From Sulfuricella sp. (GTDB lineage: Bacteria > Pseudomonadota > Gammaproteobacteria > Burkholderiales > Sulfuricellaceae): a stretch of 64,000 nt of DNA. Under the pieces are notes generated by a model. It had not been told where the DNA came from. It made no database searches and worked only from the letters and a program-made list of their open reading frames with translations. Every line of letters starts with the position of its first letter. The first letter of the stretch is position 1. Of this stretch, positions 36,634 to 44,605 are shown piece by piece. The stretch spans positions 310,001 to 374,000 of the forward strand of contig JAHFRP010000001.1 in assembly GCA_023266195.1 (NCBI GenBank), in the 5' to 3' direction. The position numbers were made by a program, and so were the translations under genes.

Positions 36634-37185
36634 TTAATTTTGCCCTAATTTTGCTTCGCCCGCCAAATAATGGTTGATTTCCGTCATGGCTGCGTACTCG
36701 GCTGCGGGAATTCCGGCTTTTCGGAAGTCCAGCGCATCGGGGAATCCGCTGGCGGCCTGGGCGCGCGATTTCGCGTTCAGGCACCAGTCCTTGGCCCATT
36801 CCGCCGCGCCCGCCAGTTCGTCCGCCTGGAGCCGCGCCATGGCCTGCTGCGCCGCCTGCCAGAAGCCGTTGCGCGACAGCGCGGCGTGAATGCGTGCGAT
36901 TTCCAGTGGATCCCTTTGCCGGATCGTTTCGGCCAGCGTGCCCGCGCTTTCGGCGATCAGCCGCGTCCGGATTTCCGCCGCATGTTTTTCGACCACCGCC
37001 TTGACCGTCTCGTAGGCCGGGGTGTGGCGATGCGACGGATGGGCGGTGGCGGCGATGAAGGATTGCAGGGCGATCAGGGCCGCCAGCGCGTGGCTGGCGT
37101 TGCGCGCCTGTTTGACGGTTTCCCGGCACTGGGCGTCGGCGGCGTCCGGCGTGAGGACGAGGCTGATTTCGTTGGGCTCGGCCAC
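36634..37185 (-). CDS. Hypothetical helical protein, third gene of the rpfE-fmdE operon
   Basis: 183 residues, predicted almost wholly alpha-helical, rich in alanine and without signal peptide or membrane span. Stretches such as AVVEKHAAEIRTRLIAESAG and RIHAALSRNGFWQAAQQAMA suggest a helical bundle. I do not recognise the family. The start is GTG 37185 (VAEPNEISLVL), four bases after the FmdE-like stop and preceded by GAGG; a longer in-frame ATG would overlap the FmdE-like gene. The tight spacing means it belongs to the same transcript and probably to the same process. Confidence 0.65.
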   Translation of the reverse strand: MAEPNEISLVLTPDAADAQCRETVKQARNASHALAALIALQSFIAATAHPSHRHTPAYETVKAVVEKHAAEIRTRLIAESAGTLAETIRQRDPLEIARIHAALSRNGFWQAAQQAMARLQADELAGAAEWAKDWCLNAKSRAQAASGFPDALDFRKAGIPAAEYAAMTEINHYLAGEAKLGQN

Positions 37186-37189
37186 GCTC

Positions 37190-37801
37190 TTAACCTCGCG
37201 TGACGACGACCAGCCCGCTATCGTCGGCATGGTCGATCAGGATGCGCTTGACCCGGTCCTGCCACAGCACCCCGAACTCGCGCCGTTCCTCGGCGCTGGC
37301 TACGCCCATCATGGTTTTTTGCATCAACTCTTTCATGCCGGGCGCGGCCGGCACCAGTTCCGGGTGGTAGCCGGTCTCCGCGTGCGCGCCGGTATCGAGC
37401 CGGGTGAAGCGAATCTCGCCGCCCATTTCAGCGTTGAAATGGAGCAGATTGCGCCGGTCGAACTTGCCGCCGATGCCCTTGAAGCCGCCGGCCTGCGCGG
37501 CGCCGGTGATGAGGCCGACCACATTGGCGATCACGCCGGCGACGCCGTCGGCCAGGCCGTCGCGGAGCTCCACCTTGATCATGCCGCGCGCCGGCAGTTC
37601 GTCGCCGTACAGGCTGGCCAGCGCCTTTCGCGTCGTCAGCCAGGCGCCCGCCACGGTGGGGCAGGAGTGGCCGGCCAGTTTGACCGCGTCGAGATAGCCG
37701 TATTCCACCACGCCCCCTTCCGCTGCGCCGAGAAATTCGGCCAATGGGTCGTAGAGGGTGATTTTGGGCACTTCGTTGTAGAAAGCGGGGGTGTTCGTCA
37801 T
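37190..37801 (-). CDS. FmdE-like domain protein
   Basis: 203 residues. The signature GHSCPTVAGAWLTTRKAL followed by RGMIKVELRDGLADGVAGV matches the FmdE domain first seen in formylmethanofuran dehydrogenase subunit E, a metal-binding fold. No other methanofuran or molybdopterin enzyme gene is near, so the archaeal function cannot be assumed; the role in this bacterium is unknown. The single conserved cysteine of HSCP is present but a separate zinc-ribbon seen in some members is absent. ATG 37801 overlaps the upstream gene by 4 nt (ATGA). Confidence 0.7.
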   Translation of the reverse strand: MTNTPAFYNEVPKITLYDPLAEFLGAAEGGVVEYGYLDAVKLAGHSCPTVAGAWLTTRKALASLYGDELPARGMIKVELRDGLADGVAGVIANVVGLITGAAQAGGFKGIGGKFDRRNLLHFNAEMGGEIRFTRLDTGAHAETGYHPELVPAAPGMKELMQKTMMGVASAEERREFGVLWQDRVKRILIDHADDSGLVVVTRG

Positions 37802-38835
37802 GCAGAAAGTTCTCCGACAAAGGTTTTCAAGGGTTTCCTGCCGCGCCAGAATTTCCACAGGTCGGCGCGGCAGACGGAAAAGGTCCATGTCCCGGCATCG
37901 CCGGGAACATGCAGCGACAGGCGGTCGATCCTGCCCAGCGCGAGCGCTTGCCGCAGGGGCTCGAACCAGTCGGTTTCGAGGCGCGCCAGGATTTCGCTCC
38001 AGCCGGCAAGGTCGCCGCTCCGGGCGGCGCCCTGCAACGCATCGACCACTACCAGATGCACACCGGGCGCGGCCGTTTGCAGCCAACCGCCGGCGGTTTC
38101 CGGCGTTGCCGCGAGAGGCGCGTCGGCTGCCAGCGCCAAACCGCGGGTCAAGGCATCGTTGGCCCAGACCTGGCGGTAAGGGGACGATACGGCCATCGGC
38201 AAGGTCCCGCCGCCCCAGGGCCAGATGCTGTTGACCGGCAAAGCGCCGCGCTGTTCCCGTTGCCGGTTGACCGGATGGCTGTGCAGCAGCATCTGGATTT
38301 CGTTGAGAATGCGATGCCAGCGCAGGCCATCGGCGCCGTGCGGCAGAAAACGCCGGATATTCCTGCCGACGACCGATTCCAGCGCGTGGGTTTCCAGCTC
38401 GGCGGGGGCCGCGAGGCGCACGTGCCAGCTATCCGGGCGGGTGGGCAGGAAAGTCAGCCCATCCTCGGCGAAATGGAGATTGAGCGCGGCGGTCAGGCCG
38501 GCCGCCTCGTCGGCGGTAATGTCCAGGTGGGCGGCGTCCGCAAGCACCATGCGGTCGCGCTGCAATTGCAGATGCACCGGCGCGGCCAGCAGCCAGAAAT
38601 CGCTGCCCGGCTCGCCGCCCTGCGCCAGCAAGGTCAAGGGCGCCACCGGCCAGTCGAGCTTTTTGTCCACGGCGAATTCCCGGCACAGCCACGCCGCCAT
38701 GCCGCCCGGCTGGAGCTCGCTCCGGCCGGCGCGCGCAAGCAGCGCCTCCAGGGCCGGCAGGCGCAAGTTTTTCACCAGATTGGCGCCCGGCACGATGGTC
38801 GGCGTAAAACCGGGAATCAGCAGATGGCAGTGCAT
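37798..38835 (-). CDS. RpfE-like conserved protein
   Basis: 345 residues. It looks like the conserved proteins annotated either as RpfE-type regulatory protein or loosely as phosphoglycerate mutase. It begins HLLIPGFTPTI, has LDITADEAAGLTAALNLHFA in the middle and IWPWGGGTLP about two-thirds along, a hallmark of the group. No phosphoglycerate mutase active-site motif is seen, so that label is not supported. RpfE of Xanthomonas is named for a pathogenicity-factor regulon but its mechanism is not established. It is the first gene of a three-gene operon and diverges from the histidine kinase gene. Confidence 0.6.
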   Translation of the reverse strand: MHCHLLIPGFTPTIVPGANLVKNLRLPALEALLARAGRSELQPGGMAAWLCREFAVDKKLDWPVAPLTLLAQGGEPGSDFWLLAAPVHLQLQRDRMVLADAAHLDITADEAAGLTAALNLHFAEDGLTFLPTRPDSWHVRLAAPAELETHALESVVGRNIRRFLPHGADGLRWHRILNEIQMLLHSHPVNRQREQRGALPVNSIWPWGGGTLPMAVSSPYRQVWANDALTRGLALAADAPLAATPETAGGWLQTAAPGVHLVVVDALQGAARSGDLAGWSEILARLETDWFEPLRQALALGRIDRLSLHVPGDAGTWTFSVCRADLWKFWRGRKPLKTFVGELSA

Positions 38836-38990
38836 TTGAGTTTTAGTCTATCACCGCCAGGGGCATCCACAAACCCTCGCGTCGATATGGCCTTCGGCCC
38901 GGCTGAAGATTTGCACTGCGCGATGGCCAAGCATATAGTCCCAATTAGCCATGCAATTTTGTCGGATTTATAACTGGTGCGAGCCTGATA

Positions 38991-41435
38991 ATGATGATAC
39001 AGAAAGGCATTGCGACTCCGCGATTTTCCCTGCTCGCCTGGCTGGTTCTGGCGCTGGGCCTTGGTTTGACCTTCGCGGCCTGGCACTACACCGCGCCCTG
39101 GCTGATTCTGGCGGGCGGCGCTTTGCTCAGTTTCGCGGCTTTCACCATCGCCTCGATCCTGTCCGCCGAGCATAGGCGGGCGCTGGCCGAGGCCAGCAAG
39201 CAGAAGTCTCTCGTCTCCCAGGTGCTGGATGCCTTGCCCATCAATATTTTCCTCAAGGATCAGGACGGACGCTTTGTCCTGATCAACGAGCAGTGCGCCC
39301 GCATTTTCGGCATTTCCAAGCGGGATGTTATCGGCAAAAGCGATTTCGACCTGTTCCCGCCTGACATCGCCCGCGGCCTGCGCGCCTACGACGAGGACGT
39401 GCGCAACGCGAGCGGCCTGGTGATGCGCGAAGAACGCCTGGTCGGCACCGACGGCGAAATTTTCACGCTGGCGGGCAAGACCATGATCACCCCGGCCGGC
39501 ACCGACACGCCCTTGCTGCTGGGGTTTTCCCTGGATATCACCGAGCGCAAGAACATGGAAAAATCGCTACGCGAGAGCGAGGAGCGCTTGCGCGGCATTC
39601 TCGACAACACCACGGCGGTGATTTTCATCAAGGATCGGGAAGGCCGGTATATCCTGGTCAATCGCCAGTATGAAAAGCTGCTTCACGTCAGCAACGCGGA
39701 GATGGCGGGCAAAACGGATTACGATCTTTTTCCACGCCCGTTGGCCGACAGGCTGCGGGAAAACGACCAGGCCGTGCTGCAGAGCAACCAGCCCATCGAA
39801 TACGAGGAACACGTGCCGATCAACGGCGAAGAGCGCACGTATATCGCGGTAAAGTTTCCCTTGTTCGGCGCTTCCGGCAAACCCTACGCCGTGTGCGGCA
39901 TTTCCACCGACATTACCGAGCGTCTGCGCCTGGAACGGGAGGCGGCCGAAGCGCGGGGCAACCGCCTGAGCCGCTCGCTGACCGACGCAGTGGGCGAAGG
40001 CCTGATCGGGGTGGATCGATCGCACCGCGCCACCTTCGTCAATCCCAAAGCCGAGGAACTGCTCGGCTGGAGCGAGGCGGAAGCGCTCGGCAAGAACATG
40101 TCGGAGGTGACCTGCTGTTATGTGACGGAAGGCACGGCGGCCGACGACGAGGGATGCCCCATGAACCGCGTGATCGTCAACGGCGAAACTTTCCAGACCG
40201 ACGACTGGCGTTTTTTGCGCACGGACGGAGAGGAATTGCCGGTTTCCCTGGTGATCGCACCGATTTTCGAGGACGGGGAGATCACCGGCGCGGTACTGTC
40301 GTTCCAGGACATCACCCGGCGCAAGGCCACCGAGGCGGCGCTGGCCAGGGCCGAGCGCCAGCAGAAGGCGTTTCTCGACAACCTGCCGGACATGGCCTGG
40401 TTCAAGGACAAGGATAGTCGCTATATCCTGATGAACGAGGCGGTCAGCAAGGCGTGTGGTGTCGCGGCGGAAGGCGTGGCGGGCAAGACCGACCTGGATT
40501 TCTGGCCGGCGGAAATTGCCCGGCTTTACCGCGCCGACGACCTGGCGATCATGGCCAGCGGCAAGCAAAAGCGCATCGAAGAGCCGTTCGAGGGCAAGGA
40601 CGGCGTGCGCGGCTGGATCGAAACCATCAAGTCGCCGATCTTCGACGAGACCGGCCAAGCGGTCGGCACGGTGGGCACCGCGCGGGATATTACCCAGCGC
40701 AAGCGGGCCGAGGAGGAACTGAAGCGCCATGTCGCCGAACTGGCGCGCATCAACGCCGAGCTTGACGAGTTCACCTATGTCGCCAGCCACGATTTGCAGG
40801 AGCCGCTGCGCAAGATGATCGCTTTCAGCGATTGGCTGCGGCGCGACCTGGGCGTGGATCTGCCGCCGCGCGCGGCCAAGGATGTCGAGTTCATCACCGA
40901 CGCGGCCAGCCGCATGCAGTCGCTGGTGCAGGATTTGCTGATGCTGTCGCGCACCAGCAAAACCTCGATGGTGCGGGAATGGGTCGAACTGGACGATGCG
41001 GCGGATCGTGCGCTGGACGCGCTGGCGCTGCGCATCGAGGAGACCGGCGCCGAAATCGTGCGCGACCCGTTGCCGCAGGCGTGGGGCGATCCGACCCTGC
41101 TGGCGCAGCTTTACCAGAACCTGATCGGCAACGCGCTCAAGTTCGTCGGCGCCGCGCCGCCCCATATCCATTTGACCGCCGAGCGCTCGGGCGAGGAATG
41201 GGTATTCGGGGTGAAAGACAACGGCATCGGCATCAAGCCCGAATACGCGCAGCAGATTTTCCAGCCGTTCAAGCGCCTGCACGGCCGGGGCGAATACGAG
41301 GGCTCCGGCATCGGCCTGGCGGTGTGCCGCAAGGTGATGGAGCGCCACCACGGGCGCATCTGGGTCGAATCCGAGGAGGGCTGGGGGGCGCATTTCAAGT
41401 TTGCTTTGCCGGCGAGGGAAAAAGCCTCCCGATAG
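38991..41435 (+). CDS. Membrane-anchored multi-PAS sensor histidine kinase
   Basis: 814 residues. Two transmembrane helices lie at about 13-33 and 37-57 with almost no periplasmic loop. Four PAS/PAC modules follow at about 75-190, 200-315, 330-447 and 458-575, each closing with a DIT-ERK type motif (for example LDITERKNMEKSL). The HisKA domain has phospho-acceptor His600 in YVASHDLQEPLRKM, the phytochrome-like subfamily wording. The ATPase domain has NLIGNALKF, VKDNGIGI and the G2 loop EGSGIGLAVCRKV. It likely senses cytoplasmic redox, ligand or light through PAS domains; ligand unknown. The next two genes encode its probable receivers. Confidence 0.92.
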   Translation: MMIQKGIATPRFSLLAWLVLALGLGLTFAAWHYTAPWLILAGGALLSFAAFTIASILSAEHRRALAEASKQKSLVSQVLDALPINIFLKDQDGRFVLINEQCARIFGISKRDVIGKSDFDLFPPDIARGLRAYDEDVRNASGLVMREERLVGTDGEIFTLAGKTMITPAGTDTPLLLGFSLDITERKNMEKSLRESEERLRGILDNTTAVIFIKDREGRYILVNRQYEKLLHVSNAEMAGKTDYDLFPRPLADRLRENDQAVLQSNQPIEYEEHVPINGEERTYIAVKFPLFGASGKPYAVCGISTDITERLRLEREAAEARGNRLSRSLTDAVGEGLIGVDRSHRATFVNPKAEELLGWSEAEALGKNMSEVTCCYVTEGTAADDEGCPMNRVIVNGETFQTDDWRFLRTDGEELPVSLVIAPIFEDGEITGAVLSFQDITRRKATEAALARAERQQKAFLDNLPDMAWFKDKDSRYILMNEAVSKACGVAAEGVAGKTDLDFWPAEIARLYRADDLAIMASGKQKRIEEPFEGKDGVRGWIETIKSPIFDETGQAVGTVGTARDITQRKRAEEELKRHVAELARINAELDEFTYVASHDLQEPLRKMIAFSDWLRRDLGVDLPPRAAKDVEFITDAASRMQSLVQDLLMLSRTSKTSMVREWVELDDAADRALDALALRIEETGAEIVRDPLPQAWGDPTLLAQLYQNLIGNALKFVGAAPPHIHLTAERSGEEWVFGVKDNGIGIKPEYAQQIFQPFKRLHGRGEYEGSGIGLAVCRKVMERHHGRIWVESEEGWGAHFKFALPAREKASR

Positions 41436-41479
41436 CGTGGTTTTTCTGATATTTTTACGTTAACACGGTTGCGGCGGAA

Positions 41480-41935
41480 ATGATGAAAAGAGATCGTGCA
41501 GCGGCGATTTTGTTGGTGGAGGACGAAGCCGGGGATCAGGAGCTGATCCGGCGCGCGCTATTGAGCGGCAACGTCAAAAAAGATCTCTATGTGGCGAGGG
41601 ACGGCGAAGAGGCGCTCGATTACCTTTATCGCCGCGGCCGCTATGCCGAGCCCGCGGATTATCCGCTGCCGGACCTGATCCTGCTGGACTTGAACCTGCC
41701 CCGGCTCGACGGGCGGCAATTCTTGTCTCGCATCAAGGCGGATCCGAAATTTCGCCGCATCCCCGTGGTGATATTGACCACCTCGCAGCAGGAAAGGGAC
41801 GTCGCGCAGAGCTACGATGCCGGCGCCAATTCCTATGTGGTCAAGCCCGTTACCGTCGAGCAGATCATGAAGCTGGTGCACGCGCTGGAAACCTACTGGT
41901 TCGAGGTGGTCAGGCTGCCTTCCCTGGAGGATTGA
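41480..41935 (+). CDS. Single-domain response regulator, Rcp1 type
   Basis: 151 residues, a receiver domain and nothing else. Acidic pair Glu-Asp in ILLVEDEAGDQEL, phospho-acceptor Asp70 in LILLDLNLPRLDGR, the Thr of VVILTTSQQ and Lys of SYVVKP are all present. Such lone receivers, typically paired with phytochrome-like kinases ending in HDLQEPLR, carry phosphate to another protein. It starts 44 nt after the kinase stop and is followed with one base between by the REC-PAS-GGDEF gene, so the three form an operon. Confidence 0.92.
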   Translation: MMKRDRAAAILLVEDEAGDQELIRRALLSGNVKKDLYVARDGEEALDYLYRRGRYAEPADYPLPDLILLDLNLPRLDGRQFLSRIKADPKFRRIPVVILTTSQQERDVAQSYDAGANSYVVKPVTVEQIMKLVHALETYWFEVVRLPSLED

Positions 41936-41936
41936 T

Positions 41937-43229
41937 ATGGGAACATCCCGCTTGCGCGTGATGGCGCTGGACGATGACGAAGGCGATATCGAGCTGTTGC
42001 GCCGCAATCTCGAAATGCTGCCGCAGTACGACATCGAACTGGCCGCGCTGAGCCGGCCGGGCGAGTTGCTGGAGCGGATTCAAGCCGAGGAGGTGGACGT
42101 CATCCTCCTCGACTACATGCTGGGCAGGGCCACCGGGCTGGACGTGCTGCGCCAGTTGCGCGCCGCGGGAAACCTTACGCCGGTGGTGATGCTTACCGGC
42201 CAGGGCGACGAACACCTCGCCGTCGAGCTGATGCGCGCGGGCGCGACCGACTACCTGAGCAAGGCGCGGCTGTCGCCCGAAAGCCTCGGCCAGGCGCTGC
42301 GCAATGCTTTGCGCATCGGCCGGCTGGAGCGGCAGGCCGTATTGGCGGAAGAAAAACTCCGCTTGGCCGCCAAGGTATTCGACAACGCCCTCGAAGGGGT
42401 GGCGGTGACGGATGCCGATGCGAACATCCTCTCGGTCAACCCGGCGTTCACCGCCGTTACCGGCTACACCGAGGCGGAAGTGCTGGGCAAGAATCCCCGC
42501 ATGCTGGGCTCCGGCTTCCACAACCGGGAATTCTACCGGAACCTGTGGGACGAACTGCTCACCGTCGGCCAGTGGAAGGGGGAAATCTGGAACACCGCCA
42601 AGTCCGGCAACACCTTTCTGATGTGGCAGACCATTTCCGCGGTAAAGAACGACAAGGGCCGGATTACCCATTATGTTTCGGTTTTTTTCGACATCACCGA
42701 ACGCAAGAAGCATGAAGAGAACGTCCGGCACCAGGCCTACCACGACGCCCTGACCGGCCTGCCCAACCGCCGGCTGTTCCATGACCGGCTTACCATGGCG
42801 CTGCTCCAGGCGCGGCGCGAGAGGGAAATGCTGGCGGTGATGTTCCTCGACCTCGATCATTTCAAGGAAATCAACGACACCTTCGGCCATGACGGCGGCG
42901 ACCTGCTGCTGCAGGAGGTCGCCACCCGGCTGCAGAAATGCATCCGCCAGGGGGATACGCTTTCCCGCTTCGGTGGCGACGAGTTCGTCCTGCTCCTGCC
43001 CAAAATCAAATCGACACGCAATGCGGTGCTGTTCGCCGAGAAGGTGGTCAAGGCCCTCAAGATGCCGCTCGCGATGGCGGGGCGCCAGATCGGCGTCACC
43101 GCCAGCATCGGCATCAGCCTGTTCCCGAAAGACGGCGACGATCCCGGCGCGCTGGTCAAGAAGGCGGACCAAGCGATGTATTCCGCCAAGCAGAAAGGCC
43201 GCGACGATCTGCATCTGGCGGGAAATTAG
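41937..43229 (+). CDS. Diguanylate cyclase with REC and PAS domains
   Basis: 430 residues. Receiver at 5-125 with Asp59 (VILLDYMLGRATG), PAS/PAC at 140-258 (GVAVTDADANILSVNPAF), GGDEF domain at 262-428. The active site is intact: FLDLDHFKEINDTFGHDGGD and SRFGGDEFVLLLP (GGDEF at 346-350), with an I-site RQGD (337-340) for product inhibition. It should make c-di-GMP when phosphorylated, most simply by the kinase two genes upstream. It lacks an EAL domain. This intact protein contrasts with the degenerate GGDEF protein at 23.2 kb. Confidence 0.93.
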   Translation: MGTSRLRVMALDDDEGDIELLRRNLEMLPQYDIELAALSRPGELLERIQAEEVDVILLDYMLGRATGLDVLRQLRAAGNLTPVVMLTGQGDEHLAVELMRAGATDYLSKARLSPESLGQALRNALRIGRLERQAVLAEEKLRLAAKVFDNALEGVAVTDADANILSVNPAFTAVTGYTEAEVLGKNPRMLGSGFHNREFYRNLWDELLTVGQWKGEIWNTAKSGNTFLMWQTISAVKNDKGRITHYVSVFFDITERKKHEENVRHQAYHDALTGLPNRRLFHDRLTMALLQARREREMLAVMFLDLDHFKEINDTFGHDGGDLLLQEVATRLQKCIRQGDTLSRFGGDEFVLLLPKIKSTRNAVLFAEKVVKALKMPLAMAGRQIGVTASIGISLFPKDGDDPGALVKKADQAMYSAKQKGRDDLHLAGN

Positions 43230-43232
43230 GAG

Positions 43233-43285
43233 CAGGTCGGCTCAAGCGCGGCGGAGATGCTCCTTGCGGGTACAGCCCGACATGC
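43233..43285. repeat. Partial palindromic repeat, AGGTCGGCTCAAGCG family
   Basis: AGGTCGGCTCAAGCGCGGCG resembles the left arm at 6885, and CTCCTTGCGGGTACAGCC matches part of the element at 34330. It looks like a decayed copy between the cyclase gene and lolC. Confidence 0.5.
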
Positions 43286-43360
43286 ACGGCTGCGCCCTCG
43301 TCGAATGACAACCGAAAACTTAACTGGCAAACTAGCGCTTTTCCCAAGCCCAGATTCCCC

Positions 43361-44605
43361 GTGCAACCATTCGAGCTTTTTGTCGGCCTGCGCTACACCC
43401 GCGCCAAGCGGCGCAACCACTTCATTTCCTTCATCTCCCTGGTTTCCATGGCGGGCATTGCGCTGGGCGTGGCCGCGCTGATCGTGGTCCTGTCCGTGAT
43501 GAACGGTTTCCAGAAGGAGCTGCGCACTCGCATCCTGGGCGTGGCGGCGCATGTCCAGATCAGCGGCGACAACAACACCCTGGCCGCTTGGCAAGGCGTC
43601 GCGGCGCTGGCGGCGAAGCATCCCGAGGTGATCGGCACGGCGCCCTACATCACGGCGCAGGGGCTGCTGTCCAACGGCCAGACGGTGCAGGGCGCGATGG
43701 TGCAAGGCATCCTGCCGGGGCGCGAAACGGAAGTGTCGGACCTGGCCGGCAAGATGAAGGTCGGCAGCCTGGAAACCCTGCGCGCGGGCGAGTTCGGCAT
43801 CGTGCTGGGCGCCGAGCTGGCGCGCACCCTGGGCGTGTCGGCCGGCGACAAGGTGGTGGTGCTCGCGCCTCAGGGCCGAGTCACGCCGGCCGGCATCATG
43901 CCGCGAGTCAAGCAGTTCACCGTGGTGGGAATTTTCGAGGCCGGCATGTACGAATACGACGCCGGACTGGCGCTGGTCAATATCGACGACGCCGCCAAGC
44001 TCTACAGCATGGGCGACCGCGTTTCCGGCGTGCGGCTCAAGCTCAAGGACATGAACCGCGCGGCACAGGTGGCGCGCGAATTGTCCGCGAGCTTCGGCGA
44101 CGATATCACCATCAGCGACTGGACGCGCCAGCACGCCAACTTCTTCCGCGCCATCCAGATCGAGAAGAACGTGATGTTCATCATCCTGCTCCTGATCGTG
44201 GCGGTGGCGGCGTTCAACATCGTTTCCACCCTGGTCATGGCGGTCACCGACAAGCAGGCCGACATCGCCATCCTGCGCACGCTGGGCGCATCGCCGGCCA
44301 GCATCATGAAAATATTCATCGTCCAGGGCACCCTGATCGGCGTCATCGGCACGCTGATCGGCGTAGTCGGCGGCGTCCTGCTGGCGCTCAACATCGACGT
44401 GGTGGTCCCGGCCATCGAACGCGTGTTCGGCGTGCATTTCCTGGCCAAGGACGTGTACTACATCAGCGAGCTGCCATCCGACCTGCAAAGCGGGGATGTG
44501 ACCGTGATTGCGGCGGTGTCGTTCGTGCTCACCCTGCTGGCGACGCTCTACCCGAGCTGGCGAGCGTCCAGGACCAACCCGGCGGAGGCGCTGAGATATG
44601 AGTGA
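43361..44605 (+). CDS. lolC: Lipoprotein-releasing permease LolC/LolE
   Basis: 414 residues. It is the permease of the LolCDE ABC machine that extracts outer-membrane lipoproteins from the inner membrane. The N-terminal FVGLRYTRAKRRNHFISFIS and first helix MAGIALGVAALIVVLSVMNG, a large periplasmic domain and three C-terminal helices (AFNIVSTLVMAVTDKQADIA, then ILRTLGASPASIMKIFI) are standard. GTG 43361 is the start. Only one permease gene is present, the usual single LolC/E form of many betaproteobacteria. Its last eight bases overlap the start of the inserted methylase gene instead of lolD. Confidence 0.93.
   Translation: MQPFELFVGLRYTRAKRRNHFISFISLVSMAGIALGVAALIVVLSVMNGFQKELRTRILGVAAHVQISGDNNTLAAWQGVAALAAKHPEVIGTAPYITAQGLLSNGQTVQGAMVQGILPGRETEVSDLAGKMKVGSLETLRAGEFGIVLGAELARTLGVSAGDKVVVLAPQGRVTPAGIMPRVKQFTVVGIFEAGMYEYDAGLALVNIDDAAKLYSMGDRVSGVRLKLKDMNRAAQVARELSASFGDDITISDWTRQHANFFRAIQIEKNVMFIILLLIVAVAAFNIVSTLVMAVTDKQADIAILRTLGASPASIMKIFIVQGTLIGVIGTLIGVVGGVLLALNIDVVVPAIERVFGVHFLAKDVYYISELPSDLQSGDVTVIAAVSFVLTLLATLYPSWRASRTNPAEALRYE
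44579..44605 (+). repeat. 27-bp direct repeat, left copy (lolC/methylase junction)
   Basis: CCGGCGGAGGCGCTGAGATA followed by TGAGTGA; identical to 47118-47144. It contains the last codons of lolC with its TGA and an overlapping ATG that now starts the methylase gene. Sequences outside the 27 bp differ on both sides. Confidence 0.95.

Noticed and set aside
37798-38835. Annotation as phosphoglycerate mutase
   Set aside because: No RHG histidine motif of cofactor-dependent mutases and no metal-binding alkaline-phosphatase-type motif of the independent form can be seen.
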